DNA of 64,000 nt from Papaver somniferum (lineage: Eukaryota > Streptophyta > Magnoliopsida > Ranunculales > Papaveraceae): positions 3,446,929 to 3,510,928 of the forward strand of contig NC_039362.1 of assembly GCF_003573695.1 (NCBI RefSeq), given 5' to 3'. The position numbers and the translations under genes are program-made. Of this stretch, positions 22,465 to 34,045 are shown piece by piece. Each line of letters opens with the position of its first letter. The stretch's first letter is position 1. The notes beneath the pieces were generated by a model, which was not told the DNA's origin, ran no database searches, and saw nothing but the letters and a program-made list of their open reading frames with translations.

Positions 22465-24571
22465 CATGATATCAAGCATCACTGATGTGACTCCTAATAA
22501 TCAAGATAATACAACATCTCAAACACTGAATCAATCTTTCTGTACTACAATACCCTTTTACCAAAAATCTTTCCTAAGCAAGATCAATATAAAAGCTTCA
22601 TATTGTGATGAAAATTGTATATGGACAACGAAACCAGGAATACCAACTGTAAACTGCTCTTTTGAATTTTCAAAACTTTATTCAGCATCGAGGAAGTACT
22701 ATATAGCTACATAATAGTAACTTTATGTGCAACTAATCGAAAAACATGATTCTGCATATTACTAGTTGAAGAATATGAAAATAATGAGGCGATAATCAGA
22801 TGTTTGTCATGTGTAAAGTTATGACGATAATCAATTCTTGACATATTGCCGGAAGCTCGTGAATCTAATGACGTATTCCTTGTTCCGAGATGCAATACAT
22901 AAGAATCCGGTAGTTTGCGCCTACAAAATTGTAAATACAAGTCAAGGTGAGAATTCACAAGGTATTTTGTCAGTTAATTTTTCTATTAGGCCCAAAGGTT
23001 TAAGTTATGTTTTTCCTGAAGGTGCATACTTGGTTTTCAAAGTATACTAGTGTGTTGCAGTTGTGTTGTTTGTTTCCCAATTTGTGAAAGTTATGTCTGA
23101 ATACTTTGTACCTTCCATTACTTGACCAAGTGTCGCCAAAGCGATACTTTGAGAGTATGAAAGTTTTTTTTTAACGAGAATAAAGTTTTCTTTGTGGTTT
23201 AGTTGTTTGGGAGATTATTGTACAATACAAATGCCGAAAGCGTTGCCCTACGAGGTTCTGGTAGCATATGACAAGGTTTAAATAAAGAGATGAAGAGGCT
23301 GGTGATTCAGACTACAGAATCAGAAAGTCACAAACAAGTTCATCAGTTTTCGGTTAAACAAAGGTTTTCTTATGATTTATTTTGGGTATTGCAAGTGTGA
23401 ACCTTCCCAAAGGTGATTCATACTAGTAAATTTGAAATGTATCATATCCTATACTTGGTTCAATTTATCCTTTTTCTATTGAACCCAAAGGTTTAATAGA
23501 AATGTTGTTTGTTATGCATGAAATGCTAATCTTAAACTTGTTTGTTGGACTTGTATGTCGAAATTCTGCCCAAAGGTGATTTGTGATGATACCGAGTCTT
23601 GTTTTTAGGTTTAAGATGTTTATATGTGCTTATTGATATGCTTATTGATAATAAGCATGTATGTTGTAAAATTAAGTTTTGAAACTTGGAAGTAAAGATC
23701 CTTGTACATCATGGTTCACCCAAAGGTGCATCTGATATGGTAATGAATCTATTCTAATGTTTCATTTGTGTATAGTGAAAGTGTTGACAACATTGCGTTA
23801 CCGCACAGTTATGAAGAACAATGGGATCATGATAACCTTTTTTTGTTTATCATCTTAAATGAGTACTTGTTTTTGATGTTTAGCTTGTTTTTTTTCTATG
23901 GTCTTTAAGCAACGGAAAACAAGTGGGAGATCACTACAGAAAGTCTCTTTGGAGACATAACTCATAATGAACACAGAAAACAGGTCTCGAGTGAGACACG
24001 AATGATCTTTTCGGAGATTAATCCAATAAAGAGATGAAAAATGTCTTCACAGAGACATATCTCATATTGAGAAAAAATAAGATCTCTTCGAGATAAAGGG
24101 TCTCGATAGAGACATCTCATATTGAGCCAGATGAATCTCTTCAAAGATGTTTGATGTATTGTTGGACATACCTCAATTAATCCACTTGTATACTTTATAT
24201 GTTTTGACGGAAACATGCCTCTTAATTGATCCAGTTGTATACTTGTCTCGACGGGTATGAATCTCAATTTTATTAAGAAAATCATATAAAATTGTAGTAA
24301 TAGCATATAAAGTTGCGATGAGAGCATATAAAGATTGATTCAAGTTTAAGTTTTCTAGTTTGAAAAATAAAGTTTAAGGTGCAATTTGTTTTTCATAAGT
24401 TTAAGCCATTTAAAACATTTTTTCTTAAGATTATTGTCCATCTAGTTTTCTGATTATAGAAATGGCATATGCACCTTCTAAATGGTGTAAGAATCTCTAA
24501 AGTCTAATGCTAACTTACTTATATCTTGAGCTTGTTTTCGGAAAAGTTTTGTTGCTCAACCAAGTGGGAGA
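22465..24571 (+). mobile_element. Interior of element B, non-coding
   Basis: No gag or pol is readable. Two kinds of repeated short motif stand out. Five CCCAAAGGT boxes lie at 22990, 23406, 23483, 23569 and 23719. At least seven small hairpins of the type GTCTC-N4-GAGAC lie at 23943-24150. The interior ends at the polypurine tract before the 3' LTR. Confidence 0.6.
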
Positions 24572-24641
24572 TGTTAGACTTTTTTTACGATTTGCGCAAC
24601 AGATCCTGTTTACTCTAAACTAACACATGTTTAGTGTAAGC
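24562..24641 (+). mobile_element. Polypurine tract and start of element B 3' LTR
   Basis: AAGTGGGAGA at 24562-24571 directly precedes TGTTAGACTTTTTTTACG (LTR start 24572). Only 70 bases of the LTR remain before element C, which starts at 24642. I did not find the rest of the LTR beyond element C. Confidence 0.8.
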
Positions 24642-27088
24642 TGAAAACACTGGGGGTAACAAAATACACCACCAACTTTTTCTTAGGAAATCTGTATGGA
24701 CAAACTCAACACAACTCCAAGAGTTAAAACTCAATCAAGGAAAGTTTCTAGAGTTATATCTCTATCTCTCTTGTGATTAGAACGTTTACAGAATCGAACC
24801 CGTGAACCTAATCACAAAGAGAGTTCTTGGACGGTACCAAAGACCAATGTCCAATGATCAATCAAGTCGTATCCAACAAACTAGGTCGGACGTATCTACT
24901 TTGATTGATCAACGCACAACCTATGATATTTTAGTTGTAAAAATAAACAATATAATGCGGAAAAAGAAATAACACAGACACAAGAAATTTTGTTAACGAG
25001 GAAACCGCAAATGCAGAAAAACCCCGGGACTTGAACACCAAATTGTATTAAGACGCTACAGACACTAGCCTACTACCAATTAACTTAGGTCTGGAATGTA
25101 GTTGAGCCCGAACCCATCCTCCCACTGATTCAGGTATATTCGCACTCTTTACGCCTCTTGAATCCCAGCAGGACTCTACACAATTGATTCCCTTAGATGA
25201 CGTCACACCAACTAAGAGTTGCTTCAAATCAATTGAATACTTTAAACCAAATCTTCCGCCCACATATTAAGCATATAAAATTGATTTCCTGATTTACGAT
25301 CGAAACAAAGGATCCAGGTGATCGGAAATCGATAGCAATAAACAAAGTCTAGCTATCTTCAAAATTCGGACTTATGCAACCCGAAGTGCAACCTATATTA
25401 TTATTCAACTCACAAGTATAAAACTTGTGGAATCAACAAAGTCTGAGAAGAAGAGAACTTAGATGATTATTATCTATCTTATTCAAGTGAGCAGCTCAAC
25501 AATCGAACAAGATCAGGATACTCGAGCTATCAAGATAAACAATAGCTGGACCCGTCTTCACGAATTCCAGTGAAGTCTTTATAGTCGTTGGAACTCTAAA
25601 AGGGTTTTAGGAAGAGGACGACTATAGTTACAACTAGGACACACCAAGAAAAGTAATGTTGGGATTCAAAAATCCTAGTTGCTTGAAGTTCCCCTTCCAT
25701 AGACATTCACATAGGTTGCTTTAGGTTTAAGCTAAGATATCTTTGGAACCAGGCAATCAATATCCACCGTTTGATGAATATTTGAGTATGATTTATATAA
25801 ACAAGATATACACTCTAGTTACGTAAAACCGTAACCGAACCGTATATAAAGATTATGTTCAAGTTGGTTAGCAGAAACTAGCCGATTTGAATTATAAGCT
25901 TAGCATCATTTTCATGAACACTTAAGACTTTAACCTTGAGTCACGATCATGTGATCAAACACAAGTCTATAGTATTTTTGGAGATATGATCAAATGTTAA
26001 TTATATCATAGAAATAACCTTGTTGCATTTAAATATAATCGACATGGTGAGTAGATGTACAAAGTACAAATACCATAGTTTCGTGAGTCGGGTCAGTCAG
26101 AGTACGTGTTCCGGTTTGTATTCAATTAAGCAAAAACAAGTTTCGGAGTTCACATAACTATTTAGGTATGCTTATTGGTATGTGTAACTTAAGACTATGA
26201 CCGGTTCCGGAGTGTACATAACTATTTTGGTATGCGTACCAGTATGGATACACAAACCGAGTTCCGAAACACATAACTTTTCTGGTATGCGTACCAATAT
26301 GGATACCAAACTGGTTCCGTGACCACAGTTCCTTTTCGGTTTTCATATGGGTATGCGTACCGATCCGGTTCACCAGTTAACAGATTTTTATAGAACGTGC
26401 ATAAGAATATGCTTACCAAAAATATGTTTGTCGACATATAGCTACTCCGCTACGTGTACGAGTATATGTAACACGACTTCAGACTTATAACAGTTTTCCC
26501 AATTTGTAAGACTGAAAACACTATCTTATACCCGAATCTACAACAGTTCTATATTTCTCTCTAAATCAATTCGAAGCATTTTCGGATAACATCAATGACA
26601 CATATCACTGTTCCACACAATTTTCTAATGATAAAACTTGAATCATGATTTTGATTGTGAACAGTAAATTGTCCTTAACCGGAATTCATAAAGTATGAAC
26701 AAATGTTCATTAATCTTAGTCATTATATTTCGAGAACTAATTACCAAGATAAACTTGACTCGAAATTCTTGTATATGCATGATAGTCTAATTAGTTATGC
26801 GACATCGTCTCATAGATAGAAAGATGAATATAACTTGAGAAATAGGTGGCTCAGTCTTTACTTACCTTTTGTTGAAGAAGTTCTCCAAAAGCTTCAGCTG
26901 AATATTCGCCTTCAAAAGGTAGAACGTAATGATAACTGCCGCGATGTCCGTTTCTCAACTTCACTTCTATCTTAATCCGAGACTTAACTAAGTGTAGACT
27001 AGAAATAAAGATATAGTTTTGACAACTAAATTTGACAATAAGCTTGAGATATCAACACTTGTGAGTTCGACCGAGCAATGCTCTAACA
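24642..27088 (-). repeat. 3' LTR of element C
   Basis: Complete LTR bounded by TG...CA (read inverted). It contains near-palindromes GGTATGCGTACC at 26229, 26284 and 26350. It aligns with 30690-31831 plus 36408-37280, apart from the missing outer end of that copy. Confidence 0.88.
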
Positions 27089-27770
27089 ATCTCCCCCTTT
27101 GTCAATTTTAGTGGAAAAAATATCAATACATATGGATTAAAAAATAAAGCTTTGAAACTCCTCGAATCCATCATGCTTGATTTCTTTGGTTTCTTCAACT
27201 CCTTGAATTCTTCGTTATTTCAAGTTGCAATGATTCTAAACGTGTTAAACTCAGCATCGTTGTTGTTGAAGATCTGTAGCGACAAAAACTTTGAAAACAA
27301 ATATTCTCAATCGTCTTCATACAGAAACATAGTATTATTATCTTCTCCAGAGTTCAATTGTATCCCAACTTTGAAGTAATACTACGGTGATATGTTTATC
27401 CCCCTTAATCAATACTTACATCTTTTTCATAATAGTTTGTACCTATAGATTGTTGATTTACTCCCCCTTAAATAATGATCCATAAACCATATGTATGTAG
27501 TGCAAAACTACTAAATAATTTCCCCCTTTTTGTCAATAAAATTGGCAAAGGTACGAAAATCGTGGTATCGTAATGAATACAACCAAAATATACTTCAGGA
27601 TTCTAAGGTATTTACGTATCAACTTTATTTAGATGATTTCACATAGTAAGACAATACTTAGCGCTCATCCAGGAGATTTAAGATACAAGCATCCCCTTCA
27701 AATAGATTTAACTCTCCCCCCACAAAGATATAACAATTAAGCACCAGTTCATTTAAGAACTCTCCCCCAT
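27088..27770 (-). promoter_or_regulatory. Multiple polypurine tracts of element C
   Basis: On the minus strand, G-rich tracts occur at about 27765 (ATGGGGGAGAG), 27715 (GGGGGGAGAG), 27525 (AAAAAGGGGGAAA), 27465 (TAAGGGGGAG), 27405 (TAAGGGGGA) and 27098 (AAAGGGGGAGAT, adjoining the LTR). Only the last is at the canonical position. Confidence 0.7.
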
Positions 27771-28350
27771 TTGATGTCATTCCCAAGAGAACAACATGAG
27801 TGACCTTGCTTTATGAAAAAAAGGATTTTGTTGGACATTAAAAAACCACATGGATTTGTATCCAAAATATCGATTTAAATTCTCAACGCCAGATACGACC
27901 AAGGAGATAATTTTAATCGGTATGACCCAACATAAGAAAATCCTACAGAGTGTATGTTGCAGTAATAACACAAAAGTGTGATCACAAATAGATCAATACT
28001 GCGATAATATTCTCAAAGAGTTTGTTCTATTTTTCAGTTTATAAAAACATAATAGATTTAACTTCTGAGCATATATGAAATATCAGCTCGATTCACGAGA
28101 ATCGCAAGGCACAAATATTTCAGTAAGACTTCTGCAATAATTAAACCAATAATGATTATATACTACAAGTTAATCTTTCAAAAACTCTAGAATCTAAATG
28201 TAAATCTAAAAACACGCAAGATGAAAAACGTTGGAAATAGCTTGTGTAATCACAATTTTTGCTATATCAAACCCTAGTTATCCTTCTCAAAAGTAAGAAT
28301 AATTCTCACAAGAAGTTTCCTAGAAAGAAATAAAAAAATAATAAATTAAA

Positions 28351-28746
28351 CTAGATTTTTCCGGACTCTTTATCGGTATTGAGACCCTTAAATTTGTCAT
28401 CAACTGTCTCCATGAGTTCTTCAGAGAAGATATCCTCATTGAGAAGATCACGAACATCAGATTTCATGAGAACAAGGTCAGCAGAAACCTTTTTCAACTC
28501 AGTCCTTAACATGTCTAGACCTTTGAGTGTTTCAACAAGTTCTAGTTTTGCTTCCTCAAATTGTTTAAGAAAATCATAAACAACATTAACAGAACTCATC
28601 TCTTCATGTTCAACATCTTGATGATCATAGGCAAAATAACAGTTCACCCCAAGAAGATCTTCAGATGATTCAACAACTTCTTCATCAACCAGAATTCGCT
28701 TCTTTCCTCTTGTTTCAATACCATCACAATTAAGAGATTTCTCCAT
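28351..28746 (-). CDS. 131-residue coiled-coil-like ORF in element C
   Basis: This is the longest uninterrupted frame of the element. Its ATG is at 28746 and the ORF ends at 28351. It is acidic with regular Leu/Val spacing (FLKQFEEAKLELVETL, then LRTELKKVSADLVLM), suggesting a coiled coil. It lies downstream of the gag-like frame, where autonomous relatives would carry pol or an extra ORF. Not recognised as a named family. It may be an ordinary remnant or a retained accessory ORF. Confidence 0.4.
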   Translation of the reverse strand: MEKSLNCDGIETRGKKRILVDEEVVESSEDLLGVNCYFAYDHQDVEHEEMSSVNVVYDFLKQFEEAKLELVETLKGLDMLRTELKKVSADLVLMKSDVRDLLNEDIFSEELMETVDDKFKGLNTDKESGKI

Positions 28747-29454
28747 GCTTTCTAAGATTCATGACATAGAAGACATGCTTGGCTGCGGAACTCCTTGGAT
28801 GAGAATTCTCAATCACAAGTTAAGGTATATAAAGGAGTTTGTAAGAAGAAACTCTCTGGGATGGCGGTCGGTTCGTGATCTAATTAGAATTTAAGTTTTT
28901 CGAACACTCTCAAGGAAGAGTACGTGTACCTTTACAATGGACGAGACCCTACATTCCTAAAGAATTTTAGACACAAACTTACGAGGATAAAAAACAATTC
29001 GAGAGTACATAATAATTTTGAATACTGAAATTTTCTACTCTTTATACGACAAATATTCTTCTTTGAGTATCAAGGCATTTTTAGCTCAATAAACACGTGA
29101 GTTTTGAGCACAAGAGAATTTTTATTCATGTAAATACTTTATCAGAGAATGTTTTACCTCTGCAGTTTGGCTCAACCAGATATTTTAACGTTCGAATATG
29201 ATTGAAACTATCATAGAGAATACGTAAAGGTTGTAATATGAAAATTTTATATCTCATCACAACTTAGTACTACTTGAGAGAAATAGTACACCTGTCAAAC
29301 AATAATCCTTATCCAGCAGGATTTTTCATGGATAAGGTTCCAGCACTTGTGCCTAGTTTGAACAAGGGTGAGTCGTACGCTCACCAGAGGAATTATATTG
29401 TTGTTTACTTTTGCGTTTACCTCTTTCTTTTATTAAGAAAATCTTTTTGGAACT

Positions 29455-30625
29455 TTAAAAATGATCATAGAAATTGTTGTCATCATAATAAGAGACACGA
29501 TTAGAATTCTTAACTGAGATTGCTTGCATCGAAGAAAATGACAGTTTATCAATAAGATCCTTATATCCTGTAGTGATCAAATTCATGTTAGCTTGTTGAA
29601 CTGTTTCATTGTCGAAACTGTCAACTTCCTTAGGAGGCGTATGGGTATCCTTCTGAACCCATATTTGTGAAGGTTCCATTGTGTTCTTTTTAAAACGATT
29701 TTGCATACTACCTTTTTGACTAGTTCGGATATTCGTGGACCATGAAGTACTGATATTCATAGAAGCATATTTAATTGAATGTGATTTCACCTCAAGAGGT
29801 TTAGACATCTGAATATCAGATACACCTTTTAGAATTAAATACAAGGTGTTTTGAAGACAGTCAAACTCATAGTTTTCCAACCTCAGCTTACACTTTCTTT
29901 GAGCATATCCTTTAGCATTGCAGTAGAAGCACCTTTATAAGTTTCAACGAAATCAGAATAGGTAGTTTTATCATACTCGTCTTGTAAAAAAACTTTTCCT
30001 CCTTGCAGACACAGTTTTTTCTTGGTCAGAGAGTTTCAACTATTTTTCTCCTGTTAAAGTAATAATACTTTGTTTATCAGTTTGTGACTGCAATTTTTTT
30101 GGCATATCATGAACAACACTTGTTTTTACTTTGACCAACTCATTACCTTGTACAGTAACTGTTTCCATGGTAATTTCTTTGGATTCACTATCACAACGTG
30201 AAGTAGTGTTTTTACTCGACAACCATTCGATTTATATGGCTTTCTCTTTAAGTTTAGCTTTAAGCGAAATGACTTTCAATTTCACTTCGTCATGTTCCTC
30301 AAAAAGCATCCTTGTTTTAGAATCAGGTCCAGAAATAATACCAATGAAATTGTTGATTTGTGTTTCAACCGATTGACCTTAAAAGACCAGAATTCAATAA
30401 GTTTGAAAAAAACTTAGTACTTTCTTTGGCTGCTTCCCTTTCCACTTCTGAGTCAGACACATCAGAAAGAAAATTGGAATAACACATATCGACATTCAAC
30501 TTATTTATGGGAACAGAATGTTCGTCTATATGAGAGTTTGAGGGCTCAGACTCTTTTACAGAGTCCATAAGACCAGTTTTTTTAAAACTGGTGTGACGTT
30601 CATCAGAGATTTTACTCATGCCCAT
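29455..30625 (-). pseudogene. Decayed gag-like protein of element C
   Basis: An N-terminal frame starts at ATG 30625 (MGMSKISDER) 51 bases after the primer binding site. After interruptions the coding continues through a Ser/Lys-rich stretch (30222-30040) to a zinc-knuckle-like motif CFYCNAKGYAQRKC near 29890-29930. There Tyr replaces the expected His of CX2CX4HX4C. The frame then runs to the stop at 29455 and includes SQIWVQKD, like the segment after the knuckle in Copia gag-pol. Several stops and frame changes separate the parts. No protease, integrase or reverse transcriptase follows. Confidence 0.5.
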
Positions 30626-30675
30626 ATAGTCAGATTACTTCAAACACAAACTTGTTTGGTCTTAACGTGTTTGCT

Positions 30676-30687
30676 GCTCTGATACCA
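30676..30687 (-). other. Primer binding site of element C
   Basis: GCTCTGATACCA on the plus strand, i.e. TGGTATCAGAGC on the element's own strand, two bases from the LTR boundary at 30690. Confidence 0.9.
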
Positions 30688-30689
30688 AA

Positions 30690-31831
30690 TGAAAATGCGG
30701 GGGTACCAAAATACACCACCAATTTTTTTCTTAGGAAATCATTATGGATAAACTTAATATTCAATTCCGAGAGTTCAACTCAATCAAGAAAGAATATCTA
30801 GAGTTATATCCCTAACTCTCAAATCAGAACGTTTACAGACACAAGTACGTGAACCTGATTTCCGAATAAGAGTACTTGGGTGATTCCAAAGATCAATTTC
30901 CCAAGTAATAAATCAAGTCGTATGTAACAAATAAGGTCAGATGTATCTACTATGATTGATTAACGAACAACCTGTGATATTTCAATCATAAGGATATACA
31001 ATATAATGCGGAAAAGAAATAACACAGACACCAGCAGTTTTGTTAACGAGGAAATCGCAAATGTAAAAAAAAACCCGGGACCTAGTCCAGATCGAACACC
31101 AAACTGTATCAATCCGCTACAGACGCTAGCCTACTACCAATTAACTACGGACTGGAATGTAGTTGAGACCGAATTAAACTCTCCCAGCAATTCAGTCAGT
31201 CACGTTCCTTACGCCTCTTGAATCCCAATAGGACTCCATGCAAATGATTTCTTTAGCTGACAACACACCAACTAAGAGTTGCTTTAACTCAATTAAAGAC
31301 TTTAAACCAATCTGTCTCCCACAAATTAAGCCTATATGTGATTTTCTTTACGATCAAAAATATTCTGATCAAGGTGATCGGAAATAGATAACAATAAGCA
31401 AAGTCTAGCTATCTTTAAAATCCAGACTTATGCAACCCGAAGTGCAACCTAGATTATTATTCACCTCACAAGTATAAAACTTGTGGAATCAACATAGTCT
31501 GAGACAAAGAGAACTTTGATGATTACTATCTATCTTGTTCAAGTGAGAAGATCAAAAATCGAACAAGATTAGGATACTCGAGCTATCAAGATAAACGATA
31601 GCTGGACCTGGAAAATTCACAAATCCCAGTGAAGTCTTTGTAGTCGCTGAAACCCTAAAAGGGTTTTAGGAAGAGGACGACTCTAGTTACAACTAGGACA
31701 CGCCAGATAGAGTAGTGTCGGTATTAAAAAATCCTAGTTGCTTGAAGTTCCGCTTTCATAGACATTCAAAGAATATGTTGCTTTAGGTTTAAGCTAAGAT
31801 AGCTTTGGGACCAAGCAATCAATATCCACCG
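30690..31831 (-). repeat. 5' LTR of element C, inner part
   Basis: Aligns with 24642-25770 of the 3' LTR (shared text such as AAAATACACCACCAA and GATACTCGAGCTATCAAGAT). It is cut after CACCG (31827-31831) by a solo LTR and resumes at 36403-36407 with CACCG. Confidence 0.9.
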
Positions 31832-32488
31832 TGTTAGAGCATTGGTCGGTCAAACCCTCATGCGTTGCTATCTCAAGCATGTTTGTCAATGTTAGTGATC
31901 AAAACTATATGTCTTGATGTATAGTTTACTTATGACTAAGTCTCGGTCTAGGATAGTTAGGTATAATTGAGCTACAGACTCCATGGCGATTATCTTACGA
32001 AGACGAAGACTACTCAAGGAACCAGTGGAACTTCACCCGACCAAAAGGTATATGGAGACTTGAACTCATCTGTCACTCAAAAGTCTATCTACTCTATCTC
32101 CTACTCGTGAGACAAAAGTCGTATAAGTATGATAGTTTTCATACATACACATTTGCTATTTCGAGCCGAGTTTACTCGCGTATCTTTTTCTCGAAATATG
32201 TGTTGGTAAGCTTTTGCTTTGACCATTTTCATCTTACCCGTGACGAAAGTCATGATGCGTTTCAATCTTGAAAATAGCTTTGATGAAGATAATCGATTCT
32301 TTTTGTCTAACGACTATTATAACATTATAGAAGAATATTTCAATGATTGAAATGTGGAGTTGAGATTATGTAACCAACTATGGATATAAGCAAATATAGT
32401 GTGTTCGCACATTAGTGTATAAATCTATGTGCCGGAAACCAACTGCGTGCATATGTGTGCACGCGGTATTAGTGAAGGAGACAGGTTA

Positions 32489-32690
32489 GGTACGCGTACC
32501 GTACGCGTACTGGCGGAAGTTTTCATACCGAAAATTTCTGTTGTAGTTTGTAAAGTTTTCAAACTGAAAAACCAGTCACCTAGGTATGCGTACCCTTACG
32601 TGTACCCACAGAAGTTTTCCAACCGAAAATTTCTGTTGAGTTTCCAAACTCAAGTCTGGTAGATATGGTACACGTACCCGTACGCGTACC
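32489..32690. repeat. GGTACGCGTACC palindrome cluster in the outer solo LTR
   Basis: A perfect 12-bp palindrome GGTACGCGTACC at 32489-32500 is followed by CGTACGCGTAC, GGTATGCGTACC (32583), GGTACACGTACC (32667) and CGTACGCGTACC (about 32679). The C-to-T and G-to-A variants look like deaminated CpGs. Confidence 0.85.
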
Positions 32691-34045
32691 TAAGCTGGTT
32701 ATATTTCTCAAATCGGTAGTTTCATGAACTTAAACAATAAATCAATAAGGAGTGCAATCTTTGCAAACCGTGGATATATTGTTCATGAATTTATTCAAGT
32801 GAATCAAATCGATTTTGTTTCAATTGTGTCTATGTATAAAGATCTAAGCAATTAAACAACTCTTGAACTAGTTCTTATGAGTCATTTTAACTAGTTACGA
32901 TAAAGATGAATACGGTTAAAATGAAAGTGCTCATATGGCTAACCATTGGTTAACTATTTGTGAACCAACCCAATGTACACTTTTAGGTACGTTTACTCAA
33001 ACCTAAATGAATACATTTCATTTGTGTGTGAGACAAGCTAAGTTTAGATCTAACGGTTGAAAGATATTAGCTTGGATAAGTCAGGTTTTTCATATCACGG
33101 TGAATATTGAATGCTTTGTTACCAAGGTAACTTAGATTGCAAACCCTGATTTGAAAACTATATAAGGGGGACGTCTAGCAACTGGAAAAACTAATTCCCA
33201 CACCTCCTGTGTGATACTAGTTGGTTTTGCAAGAGTCGATTCTCCTTTAACCGTAGGTTTCTTCTCGAGACCCTATTGGTTAACGACTTAAAGACTTCAT
33301 TAGGATTGTGAAGCCAGGCGAAACTACTTCTCTTATAGTTGAGCGATCTGATCTTGCCATTTTCTATCGTACGAGTTCTATTGAATAATTGACTTGAGAT
33401 TATATCTCCGATAGGGCAAGATAAAAAGAAATCACAAACATCTTCGTCTCATCGTTTGTGATTCCGCAATATCTAGTTTCGCTACCATACGATTTAGATT
33501 ATTGTGAGGTGATTGATAATACTAGGCTATTCTTCGGGAATATAAGTCCGGTTTATTAATTGGTTCCTGTTCACCTTTATTTTATCAAAAGACGGAACAA
33601 ACTTGTAGGTTTATCTGTGGGAGACAGATTTATCTATTATCGTAGACTTTTCTATGTGATACAGATTTGTTTATTAAAGTCTTCGACTTTGGATCGTAGC
33701 AAGTCTTGGTTGTGGGTGAGATCAGCTAAGGGAATCAAGTGCGTAGTATCTTGCTGGGATCAGAGACGTAAGGAGCGCAACTGTACCTTGAATCAGTGTG
33801 ATATTGATTAGGGTTCAACTACAGTCCAGACCGAAGTTAGTTTGTAGTAGGCTAATGTCTGTAGCGGCTTAATACAGTGTGGTATTCAATCTGGACTAGG
33901 TCCCACGGATTTTCTGCATTTGCGGTTTCCCCGTTAACAAAATTTCTGGTGTCTGTGTTATTTATATTCCGCATTATATTTTGTTATATAATTGAAATAT
34001 CACAGGTTGTGCGTTGTATCGATCAATTGTGAAATCCAACCTTTG

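Larger units (their letters stand above)
14828..24641 (+). mobile_element. Copia-type LTR element B, interrupted by a MULE and by element C
   Basis: The 5' LTR starts at 14828 with TGTTAGACTTTTTTATGG and the 3' LTR starts at 24572 with almost the same sequence, preceded by the polypurine tract AAGTGGGAGA (24562-24571). About the first 70 bases of the two LTRs match, including GCGCAACA and ACATGTTTAGTGTAAGC; the 5' copy has a short internal duplication of ACATGTTTAGTG. The 5' LTR is split at 15220 by a MULE and the 3' LTR at 24641 by element C. No pol domain is visible, so the element is non-autonomous. The LTR start also matches the TR-GAG element at 44762-48336, so the two are related. Confidence 0.75.

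Noticed and set aside
22466..22477. Primer binding site of element B (TGATATCAAGC)
   Set aside because: It needs mismatches and a gap relative to TGGTATCAGAGC, and no clear LTR end precedes it; kept only as a weak hint.
23962..24327. 121-residue minus-strand ORF as a gene
   Set aside because: It overlaps the hairpin array and has no motif; a chance frame in a repeat.
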